Source: Actinomycetaceae bacterium (GTDB lineage Bacteria; Actinomycetota; Actinomycetes; Actinomycetales; Actinomycetaceae). Taken from it: a stretch of DNA of 64,000 nt. Each line of letters begins with the position of its first letter. The stretch's first letter is position 1. The DNA is taken from positions 1 through 64,000 of the forward strand of contig JAUNKY010000004.1 in assembly GCA_030532515.1 (NCBI GenBank), read 5' to 3'. Of this stretch, positions 8,426 to 17,511 are shown piece by piece. The notes below the pieces were generated by a model that searched no databases, had not been told where the DNA came from, and saw only the letters and a list, made by a program, of their open reading frames with translations. Position numbers and translations under genes: made by a program.

Positions 8426-8992
8426 ATGACAACCATTAAGAACCCCCGCCTCACGGTCATTGCTGGCCCCACCGCAGTGGGCAAAGGCACCGTAGTGCGC
8501 GCCCTCTTGGAAAAATACCCCCACGTTTACCTTTCCGTTTCCGCCACCACACGCGCCCCCCGCGAAGGCGAGATTGACGGGCAGGACTACCATTTCCTCT
8601 CCCACGAACAGTTCGACGCAGCCATTGCCCGCGATGAGTTCCTAGAGTGGGCTACCGTCCACAAAGTCAACAAATACGGCACTTTGAAAGCCCCCATCGA
8701 AGCGCAGCTGGCACAGGGAGTCCCCGCGATTTTAGAAATCGATTTGGCAGGGGTACGCCAGGTTCGCCAGCAGATGCCGGACGCCCGTTTCGTATTCATT
8801 GCACCGCCATCATGGGAAGAGTTGGTAAACCGTTTACGAGGGCGGGGCACCGAATCTGAAGAAGAAATGGCGCGCCGCTTAGAAACCGCTAAACAAGAAC
8901 TGGCTGCAAAGGACGAATTCGACCACGTAGTCGTCAATGATGAGGTGGATCGCACTGTGTCAGAACTAGCCGAATTACTTGAATTAGCGTAA
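8426..8992 (+). CDS. gmk: Guanylate kinase
   Basis: 188 residues; phosphorylates GMP to GDP with ATP. The P-loop is AGPTAVGKGTVV near residues 12-23, where most guanylate kinases have GPSGxGK. The GMP-binding region SVSATTRAPREGEIDGQDYHF is conserved, as is the lid RLRGRGTESEEEMARRL. I choose ATG 8426 over the in-frame GTG at 8417 because the AAGAAG motif at 8412-8417 is then 8 bases away. It begins the core plus-strand run and is followed by rpoZ, the usual actinobacterial order gmk-rpoZ-coaBC-metK-priA-fmt. In many relatives mihF precedes gmk; here the accessory island does. Confidence 0.97.
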   Translation: MTTIKNPRLTVIAGPTAVGKGTVVRALLEKYPHVYLSVSATTRAPREGEIDGQDYHFLSHEQFDAAIARDEFLEWATVHKVNKYGTLKAPIEAQLAQGVPAILEIDLAGVRQVRQQMPDARFVFIAPPSWEELVNRLRGRGTESEEEMARRLETAKQELAAKDEFDHVVVNDEVDRTVSELAELLELA

Positions 8993-9034
8993 GATTCTAA
9001 GCGTTAACAAATAATCAGTACTGAAAGAGGAATC

Positions 9035-9304
9035 ATGGCAGGAATTGTTGCCAAGCCAGAAGGCATTACCAATCCACCAATCGACGAACTGATGGATAAG
9101 GTAGATTCAAAGTACGCTCTGGTTGTTTTCGCCGCTCGTCGCGCTCGCCAGATCAACGCTTACAACCTGCAAATGGAAAACAACATGGTGCAGTTCGTAG
9201 GCCCAGTAGTTCCAGTAGAACCAGATGACAAGCCACTTGGTACCGCCCTGCGCGAAATCAACGAAGGCCTGCTGGTTATGGAAGAAAAGCACGCCGGCGC
9301 CTGA
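9035..9304 (+). CDS. rpoZ: RNA polymerase omega subunit
   Basis: 89 residues. The conserved region PPIDELMDKVDSKYALVVFAARRARQIN is the omega core that folds around the beta-prime C-terminus and helps assembly of RNA polymerase; GTALREINEGLLV is the usual C-terminal helix. AAAGAGGA at 9023-9030 serves ATG 9035. Codon choice is more biased than in neighbours, as expected for an abundant protein. It lies between gmk and coaBC as in most actinobacteria. Confidence 0.96.
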   Translation: MAGIVAKPEGITNPPIDELMDKVDSKYALVVFAARRARQINAYNLQMENNMVQFVGPVVPVEPDDKPLGTALREINEGLLVMEEKHAGA

Positions 9305-9321
9305 GCCGCGAAAGACGGATC

Positions 9322-10614
9322 TTGCTGTTAACCCCAGATTTTCTCACTAGCCCCCGCCGAATTGTGGTGGGGGTTAGTGGCGGTATAGCCGCCTATAAAA
9401 TCACCTACCTGGTGCGTGCCCTGATTAAAGCCGGACACCATGTACGCGTTGTCCCCACCGAAAACAGCCTGCAATTCGTAGGCAAAGCCACCTGGCAAGC
9501 CCTCACCGGCCAGCCGGTAGCCACCAGCGTTTTCGATGCCAACGCCGGGGTAGAACACGTAGAGATCGCCCGCGAAGCCGAACTAATCGTCATTGCCCCT
9601 GCCACCGCAGACCTTTTGGCCCGCATCCGCAGCGGCAGAGCAGACGACCTGCTGACTACCACCGTCATTGCCGCTACCTGCCCCATCGTGCTGGTACCAG
9701 CAATGCACACCGCCATGTATGAAAACCCCGCCACCCAAGAGAACCTAACCGTCCTCAAAGAACGCGGCTACCTAATCATGGACCCTGCCACCGGCGACCT
9801 CTCATCCGGAGACTACGGCAAAGGCCGCCTGCCCGAACCAGCAGACATCTTTAACTACCTCACCAGTGGCGTAGCTACGCTAACAGACGCAGCAACGGAT
9901 CCGAACCTGGCCGGGGAAAACGCCCGGACCCAGGCTAACCTAAAGGCAGTTAAAGTTTTCATCACCGCCGGCGGTACCCACGAAGCAATCGACCCGGTGC
10001 GTTACATCGGCAACCGCTCTACCGGAAAATTTGGCGTCGAAATTGCCAAAGCCTTCCAAAACAGCGGGGCAGATGTCACCTTGATTGCTGCGAACCTCAT
10101 CGAAACGGACATTCCCACCGGAATTAAAGTAGTCTCAGCGCCCTCGGCAAACGAAATGTACCAGGCAGTAATGGAAATCGCCCCGCAATGCCAAATCGGG
10201 GTATTCGCAGCTGCCGTCGCAGACTTCCGCCCAGCCCACGCGGCGGAACAAAAAGTTAAGAAAACCGGGGGAGAGGACGAAACCCTCACCCTAGAGCTGG
10301 TGAAGAATCCCGACATTCTCGCCAGCGCGGTAACCCGCTTCCCACACCTCACGACTGTCGGCTTCGCCGCCGAAACGGGGAACGCGGAACAAGTTGCCCA
10401 GTACGGCAAAGAAAAAGCCATTCGCAAGGGCGCCGACCTATTGGCACTCAACCAAGTCGGTCACCAACTAGGCTTCGGAAACGTCGACACTACGCTGACG
10501 ATCCTAGACGCCACCGGCACCGCCCTGACGCAATTCACCGGCTCAAAGCAAGCAATTGCCCCCCAACTGGTTGCCTACATCGGAACAACTTACGCCCACA
10601 AAAACCGTTCTTAA
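9322..10614 (+). CDS. coaBC: Bifunctional phosphopantothenoylcysteine decarboxylase / phosphopantothenate-cysteine ligase
   Basis: 430 residues, two enzymes of coenzyme A synthesis fused as usual. The N-terminal CoaC half has the flavin-binding VVGVSGGIAAYK, the active-site histidine in VEHVEIAREA, IAPATADLL, and the substrate motif PAMHTAMYENPA (PAMN in most family members). The C-terminal CoaB half begins near residue 215 with FITAGGTHEAIDPVRYIGNRSTGKFG and has KVKK with ELVKNPDIL. The start is a TTG at 9322, because MLLTPDFLTSPRR precedes the flavin strand at the expected distance and no nearer start fits. It follows rpoZ by 17 bases. Confidence 0.95.
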   Translation: MLLTPDFLTSPRRIVVGVSGGIAAYKITYLVRALIKAGHHVRVVPTENSLQFVGKATWQALTGQPVATSVFDANAGVEHVEIAREAELIVIAPATADLLARIRSGRADDLLTTTVIAATCPIVLVPAMHTAMYENPATQENLTVLKERGYLIMDPATGDLSSGDYGKGRLPEPADIFNYLTSGVATLTDAATDPNLAGENARTQANLKAVKVFITAGGTHEAIDPVRYIGNRSTGKFGVEIAKAFQNSGADVTLIAANLIETDIPTGIKVVSAPSANEMYQAVMEIAPQCQIGVFAAAVADFRPAHAAEQKVKKTGGEDETLTLELVKNPDILASAVTRFPHLTTVGFAAETGNAEQVAQYGKEKAIRKGADLLALNQVGHQLGFGNVDTTLTILDATGTALTQFTGSKQAIAPQLVAYIGTTYAHKNRS

Positions 10615-10635
10615 CAGCTAGGAAGAAAACACGAA

Positions 10636-11823
10636 ATGAAAAGCTCCCGGCTCTTCAGCTCAGAATCAGTGACCTCTGGCCACCCAGATAAAGTTAGTGA
10701 CCAAATCTCTGACGCGATTCTTGACGCCGCCCTGACCGTAGACCCCATGGCCCGCGTCGCCGTAGAAACCCTGGTAACTACCGACACCGTAGTAGTCGCC
10801 GGCGAAGTTACCTGCGCAGGCTACTTTGACGTAGACCAAATTGTTCGCGACACCATCCGCAAAATCGGCTACACCCACCCAGGCGAAGGCTTCGACGCCG
10901 ACACCGTAAAGATCACCAGCCTGATCCACACCCAGTCTCCAGACATCGCCCAGTCGGTAGACCGCTCTTTGGAAAACCGCGAAGAAAACTCTGTAGACGA
11001 ACTATCCCTGCAGGGCGCTGGCGACCAGGGCATCATGTTCGGTTTCGCCTGCTCTGACAACCCACAGCTCATGCCAGTGCCAATCACCCTGGCACACCAG
11101 CTGGCGCAGCGTCTGGAAGAAGTCCGTCGCACCGAAGTGCCTCAGTTCCGCCCAGACGGCAAAACCCAGGTGACCATTCAGTACGACGAATGGACTCCGG
11201 TAGCTTTGGACACCGTGGTAGTCTCTACCCAGCACGCAGAATCCATTAGCCTTGAAGAAATCCGCGAAGCTGTGCGCGAACTGGTTATTAAGCCAGTTTT
11301 GGCTGAACACGGTTCTGGCCTGGACCTCTCTCAAACTCGTTTCCTGATCAACCCATCCGGTCGTTTCGTAGCTGGTGGGCCAGCTGCTGACACCGGCTTA
11401 ACCGGGCGTAAGCTGATCGTTGATACCTACGGTGGTTACGCTCGCCACGGCGGCGGCGCGTTCTCTGGAAAAGACGCTACCAAGGTAGACCGCTCAGCCT
11501 CCTACGCGCTGCGCTGGATTGCTAAGAACATCGTGGCCGCCGGACTGGCTGCTAAGTGTGAACTGCAGGTTTCTTACGCGATTGGTCGCGCCGAACCCGT
11601 GGGCCTGTGGATCGACACCTACGGCACCCGCACGGTTCCACGCGAAGTCTTAAATAAGGCAGTAGCTGAAGTCTTTGACCTGCGCCCATCCGCCATTATC
11701 CGCGACCTGCACCTACGTGAACCAGGCTTTGCAGAAACCGCCGCCTACGGACACTTTGGTCGCAATGGCTTCAGCTGGGAAGACACCTCAAAGGCCACTG
11801 AACTACTGGCAGCGATTGGCTAA
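10636..11823 (+). CDS. metK: S-adenosylmethionine synthase
   Basis: 395 residues; makes S-adenosylmethionine from methionine and ATP. The N-terminus [23 protein letters not shown], the loop [34 protein letters not shown] and the phosphate-binding [17 protein letters not shown] are all intact, with full family length. A GGAAG site at 10621-10625 serves ATG 10636. It lies 21 bases after coaBC and is followed by a hairpin. I see no SAM riboswitch upstream. Confidence 0.97.
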   Translation: MKSSRLFSSESVTSGHPDKVSDQISDAILDAALTVDPMARVAVETLVTTDTVVVAGEVTCAGYFDVDQIVRDTIRKIGYTHPGEGFDADTVKITSLIHTQSPDIAQSVDRSLENREENSVDELSLQGAGDQGIMFGFACSDNPQLMPVPITLAHQLAQRLEEVRRTEVPQFRPDGKTQVTIQYDEWTPVALDTVVVSTQHAESISLEEIREAVRELVIKPVLAEHGSGLDLSQTRFLINPSGRFVAGGPAADTGLTGRKLIVDTYGGYARHGGGAFSGKDATKVDRSASYALRWIAKNIVAAGLAAKCELQVSYAIGRAEPVGLWIDTYGTRTVPREVLNKAVAEVFDLRPSAIIRDLHLREPGFAETAAYGHFGRNGFSWEDTSKATELLAAIG

Positions 11824-11886
11824 CCACAATCCAGCTAACCGCTTTATCACGGCGTTAACGCGCCATTTTCTAAGCTGTTAAGCACC

Positions 11887-11921
11887 GGGCGCTGGCAACG
11901 AGTTAAATCGTGTCAGCGCCC
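11887..11921 (+). terminator. Terminator hairpin after metK
   Basis: GGGCGCTG (11887-11894) pairs with CAGCGCCC (11914-11921), with partial inner pairing (ACGA/TCGT). No long U-tract follows. It separates metK from priA, which appears to have its own start signals. Confidence 0.6.
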
Positions 11922-11938
11922 TGTGTCATTATTAAGAT

Positions 11939-14068
11939 ATGGATAGTCTGTTCCCCACGCCTCATACGCAGCCTCCGGCGCCGGTGGCTGTGGCACGCGT
12001 GTACTTGGATAACGACTTACCCCACTTAGATAAACTGTTCGACTACGAAATACCAGAAAAACTTAATGTCCAACCCGGGATGTTAGTGCGCGTGCGCTTC
12101 GCTGGAAAGCTCTTTTCTGCCTGGGTAGCTGAAGTCGTAAGTGAATCTGAGTTTACGGGGAAACTCCAACCCATTGAAAGAGTTATCAGCCCTCAGATTC
12201 TTGCTTCAAAAACTCTGCTTGCACTGGCAAAAGATTTAGCCGTGCGCAACTGCGTGCCGGTTGCAAAAATGCTTAGCGCGATGATCCCCCCGCGCCACGC
12301 CGGCGGTGAAAAAGCTGGTCTAAAACTGTTGGCCGCAGCTCAAGAAGCAGCCGAAAGCGCAGAAAACTCAGCACCCCGGGCAGTCCCAGCGCTACCGGCG
12401 GCCCCAGCCCCACAGGTACTCTCAGCGTCGCCGCAGTTAGAAACCGTCCACATTCAAGAAGCCGCTTCCCCTGAACCATACCCCGGCTTAGCTTCCCTCC
12501 AAACCCGCCTCGCCCAGGGCGAACCCCTGCGCGCTATCTGGCAACTGATCCCCACAGATTTTCCCACCCGCGACTACTACGCCCAATCATCTCTGCTAAC
12601 CACCATCTATCAGTGGGCCACCGCACTTAAAGACCAAACCATCTTGGTAATCGTCCCCACCCAAAGAGAAATCACCCAGTTCTTAAACGGCTTCGCAAAA
12701 CTACAGGAACAAAGTGGCACCCAGCTGCCGATCGCTTCCATTTCCAGCAGCGATTCCCCCGCAGAACGCTTTGAAAAATTCATTGCAGCTGCAGGCGGTA
12801 TCTACCGGGTGGTGGTGGGGACGCGCAGCACCACCTACCAAAGCGTCCCGCACTTAGCTGGCATCGTTATTTTCGATGACGGGGACACGCGCCACCAAGA
12901 CCCGCAGTCACCCTACCTAAGCTCCTTAGATATCAGCTTGCGCCGCAGCCATTTAGAACGCTGTACTCTCTTAGTAGCTGGGGCAGCGCCCTCGGTACAG
13001 GCAACTGCCTTAGCAGAATCCGGTTGGGCGCACTGGCTGGCACCCACCCCCCAAGCTTTGCGCGCAGCCACCGCGGTAGTCCAAGTAGTCGACCAATTCG
13101 AACGCGACCGGCAAGGCTCAGCCGGCAAAGGCCGTCTGCCCGCCTTTATACAAACCAAAATCCGCAAAGCCCTGACCCGCGGCCCCGTCTTAGCTTCCGT
13201 CCCACGGCGCGGTTGGATCAGCATCATCCGCTGCCAAAACTGCACCCACACTGCGCGGTGCATCCACTGCCAGGGCCCCATCCGGGTTAGCGCCCAAGGG
13301 ACCCTGAGCTGTGCCTGGTGCGCCGACCCCCAATACAACTGGCAATGCCACAACTGTCAAGCAAAACGCTGGGAACCAGCCCGCCTGGGTTCAGAGCGCA
13401 CCTTCGAAGAACTTGGACGCGCCTTCCCCAGCGTAAAAATCATCCAAGCTGACTCCCAGCACACCGCATATGACCTGCCTGCTAACACCCCGAACCTGGT
13501 AGTTGCCACCCCGGGAGCAGAACCAATCGTCGCCGGCGGCTACGCGCAAATCGTAGTTCTTGATGGGGAAGCGGTAGCCAACCGCCCAGAGCTGTGGGCC
13601 CCCGAAGAAGCCATGCGTCGCTGGATGCGGTTGCTGGGATTCGTCCGCGCCGGCGGCGAACTGACCATTTTAGGAATCAGCGACCCCGCCTTTGCCCAAG
13701 CCCTCATCCGTAAAGATCCCCTCGGCTGGGCCCGCCATACTCTCAAACAGCGCAGCGACGTTGGGTTTTACCCAGCCCAAGCGCTGATTGCCATTGACGG
13801 CGCCCACCCTTCAGTTGCAGATTTCCAACAGGAACTGGGCGAAATCCTGCAAAAAACCGGGGTAGAAGTGGAAACGCTTGGCACCGCACCGCGCCTGGGC
13901 AAAGACGTCCCCAAAGTCTTCGGCCCCCAGCCAACGCGGTTGCTCCTGCGCAGTACCTGGGCGCAGCTGCCACCGCTGCTCGAAGTAATCCGGCAACTCC
14001 AAAGCAGCCGCTCTTTGAAAAAACAAGGATTAGTCACAATCCGTTTAAATCCGCGCGATCTGTTATAA
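11939..14068 (+). CDS. priA: Primosomal protein N', PriA (helicase-inactive actinobacterial type)
   Basis: 709 residues related to the replication-restart helicase PriA. The N-terminal DNA-binding domain (VARVYLDNDLPHLDKLFDYEIPE...VRVRFAGK) is clear. So is the zinc-binding insert with four cysteine pairs, CQNC, CIHC, CAWC and CHNC, near residues 427-472. The helicase core has no Walker A (no GxGKT where expected, before TILVIVPT) and DEEH is replaced by DDGD. This loss is known for actinobacterial PriA and is not damage. It probably loads or anchors restart factors without unwinding. Residues about 135-180 form an Ala/Pro-rich linker. Confidence 0.9.
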   Translation: MDSLFPTPHTQPPAPVAVARVYLDNDLPHLDKLFDYEIPEKLNVQPGMLVRVRFAGKLFSAWVAEVVSESEFTGKLQPIERVISPQILASKTLLALAKDLAVRNCVPVAKMLSAMIPPRHAGGEKAGLKLLAAAQEAAESAENSAPRAVPALPAAPAPQVLSASPQLETVHIQEAASPEPYPGLASLQTRLAQGEPLRAIWQLIPTDFPTRDYYAQSSLLTTIYQWATALKDQTILVIVPTQREITQFLNGFAKLQEQSGTQLPIASISSSDSPAERFEKFIAAAGGIYRVVVGTRSTTYQSVPHLAGIVIFDDGDTRHQDPQSPYLSSLDISLRRSHLERCTLLVAGAAPSVQATALAESGWAHWLAPTPQALRAATAVVQVVDQFERDRQGSAGKGRLPAFIQTKIRKALTRGPVLASVPRRGWISIIRCQNCTHTARCIHCQGPIRVSAQGTLSCAWCADPQYNWQCHNCQAKRWEPARLGSERTFEELGRAFPSVKIIQADSQHTAYDLPANTPNLVVATPGAEPIVAGGYAQIVVLDGEAVANRPELWAPEEAMRRWMRLLGFVRAGGELTILGISDPAFAQALIRKDPLGWARHTLKQRSDVGFYPAQALIAIDGAHPSVADFQQELGEILQKTGVEVETLGTAPRLGKDVPKVFGPQPTRLLLRSTWAQLPPLLEVIRQLQSSRSLKKQGLVTIRLNPRDLL

Positions 14069-14109
14069 AAATCCTGGCAAACCCATTGGGATTACCCGAA
14101 ATTTCAAGC

Positions 14110-14115
14110 TAAACT
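14110..14115 (+). promoter_or_regulatory. -10 box for leaderless fmt
   Basis: TAAACT followed by six bases (GAGTTA) and then the GTG start of fmt at 14122. Same geometry as the hydrolase and pafB promoters in this window. Confidence 0.5.
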
Positions 14116-14121
14116 GAGTTA

Positions 14122-15126
14122 GTGAAGATTATTTTTGCTGGTACGCCTGAAGTCGCAGTTCCCACCTTCGAAGCCCTGGTTGCTTCCGAACACACCGTTG
14201 TTGCGGTGCTCACCCGCAGTGCAAAACCCAAGGGACGCTCAAAGACCCTGGTCCCCTCTGAAGTAGCCGTGGCTGCGCAGGCACATAACATTCCCGTCAT
14301 CGAAGCCGATTCACTGCGTTCAGCAGAGGTGCAAACTCAGCTAGCCGCGTTGCAAGCTGACCTGGGCGTGGTAGTTGCCTATGGGGCGATCATCCCGCAA
14401 ACTGTCCTAGATTTACTTCCCCACGGCTGGATTAACCTACATTTCTCCCAGCTGCCTCGTTGGCGCGGCGCCGCCCCCGTACAGCGGGCTATTGCCGCCG
14501 GAGATACCACTACCGCAGTTAACATCTTCCAGCTCGAAGCCGGCTTAGACACCGGACCAGTATACTTCTCGCGCACAGTGGAGATTGACCTAGATATTAA
14601 CTCTGGCGAGTTACTCGATAGCTTAGCTACTTCTGGCGCCGCCGACGTGGTTTCCGTAGTGGACGGTATCGCCGCCGGTACCGCGCAGGCAACCGCCCAG
14701 GATGAAGCTGGCGCTACCTACGCACATATGATTAAGACCGCGGACCTGCTGCTAGATTTCACCCAGCCGGCGCAGACAGTACACAACCAGGTGCGAGCCT
14801 GCGCACCTGCCCCCGGCGCTTTCACCTTCTTGCCAGATGGTAAGAAACTCAAAGTATTGCGCACTAAACTCACCCAGATCCCGCAAACTTTGCTCACTGC
14901 CCACGCTGATCCGGCCGCGCAAACCACGGCAGAATCCGCACTGGTGCTAGCCCCCGGAGAACTATTCATCACCAAGAAACAAGTTTGGGTGGGCACTGCA
15001 GACGCGGCGGTGGAACTTATTGAAGTAGCCCCGCAGGGCAAGAACGCGATGGAAGCCGCCGCCTGGGCTCGCGGCGCCCGCTTGGGAGATCACCCAGTTT
15101 TACATGATGGAAAAGAGTTGGCATGA
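14122..15126 (+). CDS. fmt: Methionyl-tRNA formyltransferase
   Basis: 334 residues; formylates initiator Met-tRNA using 10-formyltetrahydrofolate. The N-terminal IIFAGTPEVAVPTFEAL and the active-site block INLHFSQLPRWRGAAPVQRAI (Asn, His and the following loop) are intact, and QDEAGATYAHMIKTADLLLDF links to the C-terminal OB-like domain. The start is GTG 14122 with no Shine-Dalgarno, but with a -10 box at leaderless distance. The TGA overlaps the rsmB ATG (ATGA), so fmt, rsmB and rpe form one coupled unit. Confidence 0.96.
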   Translation: MKIIFAGTPEVAVPTFEALVASEHTVVAVLTRSAKPKGRSKTLVPSEVAVAAQAHNIPVIEADSLRSAEVQTQLAALQADLGVVVAYGAIIPQTVLDLLPHGWINLHFSQLPRWRGAAPVQRAIAAGDTTTAVNIFQLEAGLDTGPVYFSRTVEIDLDINSGELLDSLATSGAADVVSVVDGIAAGTAQATAQDEAGATYAHMIKTADLLLDFTQPAQTVHNQVRACAPAPGAFTFLPDGKKLKVLRTKLTQIPQTLLTAHADPAAQTTAESALVLAPGELFITKKQVWVGTADAAVELIEVAPQGKNAMEAAAWARGARLGDHPVLHDGKELA

Positions 15127-16583
15127 ATAACAAGCACGCAGTAAACAAGGCTCGCAAAGCAGCTGCAGATTCCCGAGGGCGTTCAAAGAGCCTCCGCGTT
15201 TCTAAAGCGCGTGTAGTTGCCTACGAAGTGCTCTTAAAAGTAGAAGTTGACAAAGCTTACGCGAACTTAGCACTTCCACCAGCTTTAGCTGAAGCCAAGT
15301 TAGATATTCGCGACGCGGCTTTGGCCACCGAACTGGTTTACGGATCTTTACGCAACCAAGCCCGCATTGACTGGGTTATTGAACAGTGCATGCCCCGGAA
15401 AGTCGCCGATTTAGACCCGGAAGTTCGCGTAATTTTGCGAATGACCGGCCACCAAATCCTGCATATGCGCGTCCCTGACCACGCTTCGGTGGCAGAATCA
15501 GTGGAACTTACCAAACATAAGTGCGGTTTTGGTGTAGAAAAGTTCGTGAACGGCGTAGCCCGCGCCATGGTTGAACATACCCCTGGGGAATGGCACCGCC
15601 GCATTAACGCGATTGAAGCGAACGTCACCCGCGTGTCCGTACAGTATTCGCACCCTGAGTGGATGGTCCGCGCCTTTGCCCAAGCCCTGGTAGCTCACGG
15701 GCGTCCCGCCAAAGAACTGACCGCCCTTTTGGAAGCTGATAACACTAATCCGGAAGTGATGCTTTGCGCTCGCCCAGGACAGATCCTACCTGCTGACCTG
15801 GCTGAAGATGCTGCCCGGTTCCTCCGCGCCGAACCGCGTCCGTCCACCTTCTCAGAATGGGGCGTGGCGCTAAACCAAGGTGATCCGGGCCGACTGCAAG
15901 CCGTTAGAGATGGGCGCGCCGCCGTACAGGATGAAGGTTCGCAGCTGGTGGCTTCAGCCCTGGCAGAACTACCCCTAGAGATTACCGATAATCGCTGGCT
16001 GGATATGTGCGCCGGCCCGGGTGGTAAAGCTGGCTTGTTGGCTGCCTACGCCGACGTAAATCAGGTTTCCCTGTTAGCAAATGAAGTAACTCCGCACCGG
16101 GCGCGCCTGGTAGAGCAGACAGTGCGTGGCTTTGACAATGTGGAAGTTGTCGTCGGTGACGGTAGGGAAGTGGCTAAACACGGGAAGTTCAGCCGCATCA
16201 TGTTAGATGCCCCCTGCTCAGGCTTAGGCTCCCTGCGCCGCCGCCCAGAGTCCCGCTGGAACCGCAAACCCGCAGACGTTCCCCAGCTATGCCAGCTGCA
16301 GTCAGAACTTCTTGAAGCTGGTTTAGAAGCCCTGGAAGTTGGTGGCGTACTGGCCTACGTAACCTGTTCCCCACATGAACAGGAAACTATTGGGCAGATT
16401 AAACGCCTGGCTGAAAGAGACGACATTGAAATTTTAGACGCTAAGGCGGCGATTGAAGCAGTCGCGATGGAACCCATTGAACTGAGCTCCACGCCAGTGG
16501 GCAGTGGCGCTACCGTCCAGCTGTGGCCACACCTGCACCACACCGACGCCATGTTCTTATCTCTGATTAGGAAGGTAAAGTAA
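15123..16583 (+). CDS. rsmB: 16S rRNA m5C967 methyltransferase (RsmB/Sun)
   Basis: 486 residues with the two-domain RsmB layout: an N-terminal NusB-like RNA-binding domain (ARVVAYEVLLKVEVDKAYANLALPPAL...) and a C-terminal Rossmann methyltransferase. The SAM loop is DMCAGPGGKAGLLAA, the motif IV cysteine is in LDAPCSGLGSLRRRPE and the catalytic cysteine in YVTCSPHEQE. The N-terminus has an extra basic tail. ATG overlaps the fmt stop by four bases, and its own stop shares one base with the rpe start, giving tight coupling. Confidence 0.94.
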   Translation: MNNKHAVNKARKAAADSRGRSKSLRVSKARVVAYEVLLKVEVDKAYANLALPPALAEAKLDIRDAALATELVYGSLRNQARIDWVIEQCMPRKVADLDPEVRVILRMTGHQILHMRVPDHASVAESVELTKHKCGFGVEKFVNGVARAMVEHTPGEWHRRINAIEANVTRVSVQYSHPEWMVRAFAQALVAHGRPAKELTALLEADNTNPEVMLCARPGQILPADLAEDAARFLRAEPRPSTFSEWGVALNQGDPGRLQAVRDGRAAVQDEGSQLVASALAELPLEITDNRWLDMCAGPGGKAGLLAAYADVNQVSLLANEVTPHRARLVEQTVRGFDNVEVVVGDGREVAKHGKFSRIMLDAPCSGLGSLRRRPESRWNRKPADVPQLCQLQSELLEAGLEALEVGGVLAYVTCSPHEQETIGQIKRLAERDDIEILDAKAAIEAVAMEPIELSSTPVGSGATVQLWPHLHHTDAMFLSLIRKVK

Positions 16584-17257
16584 TGTCAGTTCGCAAACCC
16601 GCCACTATTTCACCTTCGATTCTAAACTGCGACATTGCAGACCTCACCGGGGAACTCACTAAGATCCGCAACGCTGACTACGCGCACGTGGACGTAATGG
16701 ACAACCACTTCGTTCCTAACCTCACCTGGGGGCTTCCCGTGGTTGAAGCAGTTTTAGCGAAGCAGATTCTGCCCGTAGACGCACACTTGATGATTGCTGA
16801 TCCAGACCGTTGGGCTCCCGCCTATGCAGAGGCTGGAAGCGCTTCAGTAACTTTCCACGCAGAAGCCGCACACGCCCCGATTCGACTTGCCCGGGAACTG
16901 CGCCGCCTGGGTGCTAAGGCGGGTCTGGGATTAAAACCAACTACAGATATTCACGATTACGTGGATTTACTCCACGAATTCGACATGATTTTGGTGATGA
17001 CGGTAGAACCTGGTTTTGGCGGGCAGGCTTTCTTAGACTCACAGCTGGCTAAAATTCGGCGCGTCCGCGAAGCTGCTAACACTCGCCAGATTGACTTGAC
17101 GATCCAAGTTGACGGCGGTATTTCCCGCCACAATATTGAGTTAGCTGCCGCTGCTGGGGCGGATGTGTTCGTTGCCGGCTCAGCCGTTTTCCGCGCCGAA
17201 GATGCGTATGCGGAAGTTGATTTGCTACGTTCCTTGGCTAATGGACATCAGCACTGA
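16583..17257 (+). CDS. rpe: Ribulose-phosphate 3-epimerase
   Basis: 224 residues; interconverts ribulose-5-phosphate and xylulose-5-phosphate in the pentose phosphate pathway. The signature motifs SPSILNCDIADL, VDVMDNHFVPNLTWG (metal-binding His and Asp), VDAHLMI, VMTVEPGFGGQAF and QVDGGIS are all present. The start overlaps the rsmB stop by one base (TAATG). It ends just before the FMN riboswitch transcript. It works with tkt, zwf and pgl further right in this window. Confidence 0.96.
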   Translation: MSVRKPATISPSILNCDIADLTGELTKIRNADYAHVDVMDNHFVPNLTWGLPVVEAVLAKQILPVDAHLMIADPDRWAPAYAEAGSASVTFHAEAAHAPIRLARELRRLGAKAGLGLKPTTDIHDYVDLLHEFDMILVMTVEPGFGGQAFLDSQLAKIRRVREAANTRQIDLTIQVDGGISRHNIELAAAAGADVFVAGSAVFRAEDAYAEVDLLRSLANGHQH

Positions 17258-17307
17258 CGGATTATACGCAGCGGGCTTTGGTCCGTAACTAAGCGTAGAA
17301 AATACGT

Positions 17308-17313
17308 TATACT
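17308..17313 (+). promoter_or_regulatory. Possible -10 box of the riboswitch transcript
   Basis: TATACT sits about ten bases before the aptamer. No good -35 partner is visible at 16-18 bases, so this is tentative. Confidence 0.35.
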
Positions 17314-17320
17314 TAGAAAG

Positions 17321-17435
17321 TCAGCTTCGGGGTCGGTGTAAGTCCGAACCGGCGGTTAAAGTCCGCGACCCGCTTCGGCGGTTGAACTGGTGAAACTCCA
17401 GTACCGACGGTTAAAGTCCGGATGGGAGAAGCTAA
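17321..17435 (+). promoter_or_regulatory. FMN riboswitch (RFN element)
   Basis: The conserved blocks of the FMN aptamer are present in order: TTCGGGGTCGGTG, GTCCGAACCGGCGGTTA, AAGTCCGCGACCCG, GAACTGGTGAAACTCCAG, ACCGACGGTTAAAGTCCGGA and TGGGAGAA. The closing stem P1 is AGCTTC (17323-17328) with GAAGCT (17428-17433). In the family, FMN binding turns off riboflavin synthesis or import genes. Here it precedes an ABC permease and a lipoprotein gene, so those are probably riboflavin-import genes. Confidence 0.96.
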
Positions 17436-17471
17436 GCTCGTAACACGTAGCGTTGTTGCGACTTCTTTCGT

Positions 17472-17505
17472 ACCCCGGAATTCGTCTAAAAGTTGAAACC
17501 GGGGT
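17472..17505 (+). promoter_or_regulatory. Expression-platform hairpin of the FMN riboswitch
   Basis: ACCCCGG (17472-17478) pairs with CCGGGGT (17499-17505) around a 20-nt loop, six bases before the ATG at 17512. The 3' arm holds the only purine-rich run (GGGG) near the start codon. The hairpin could therefore hide the ribosome site (translational control). The TTTCTT after it would also allow weak termination. Confidence 0.6.
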
Positions 17506-17511
17506 TTCTTA

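Noticed and set aside
10615..10635. SAM-responsive riboswitch before metK
   Set aside because: Only 21 bases separate coaBC and metK, too short for any aptamer.
11939..14068. PriA as a damaged gene because Walker motifs are missing
   Set aside because: The reading frame, the zinc-binding cysteines and the N-terminal domain are intact, and loss of ATPase motifs is a known trait of actinobacterial PriA.
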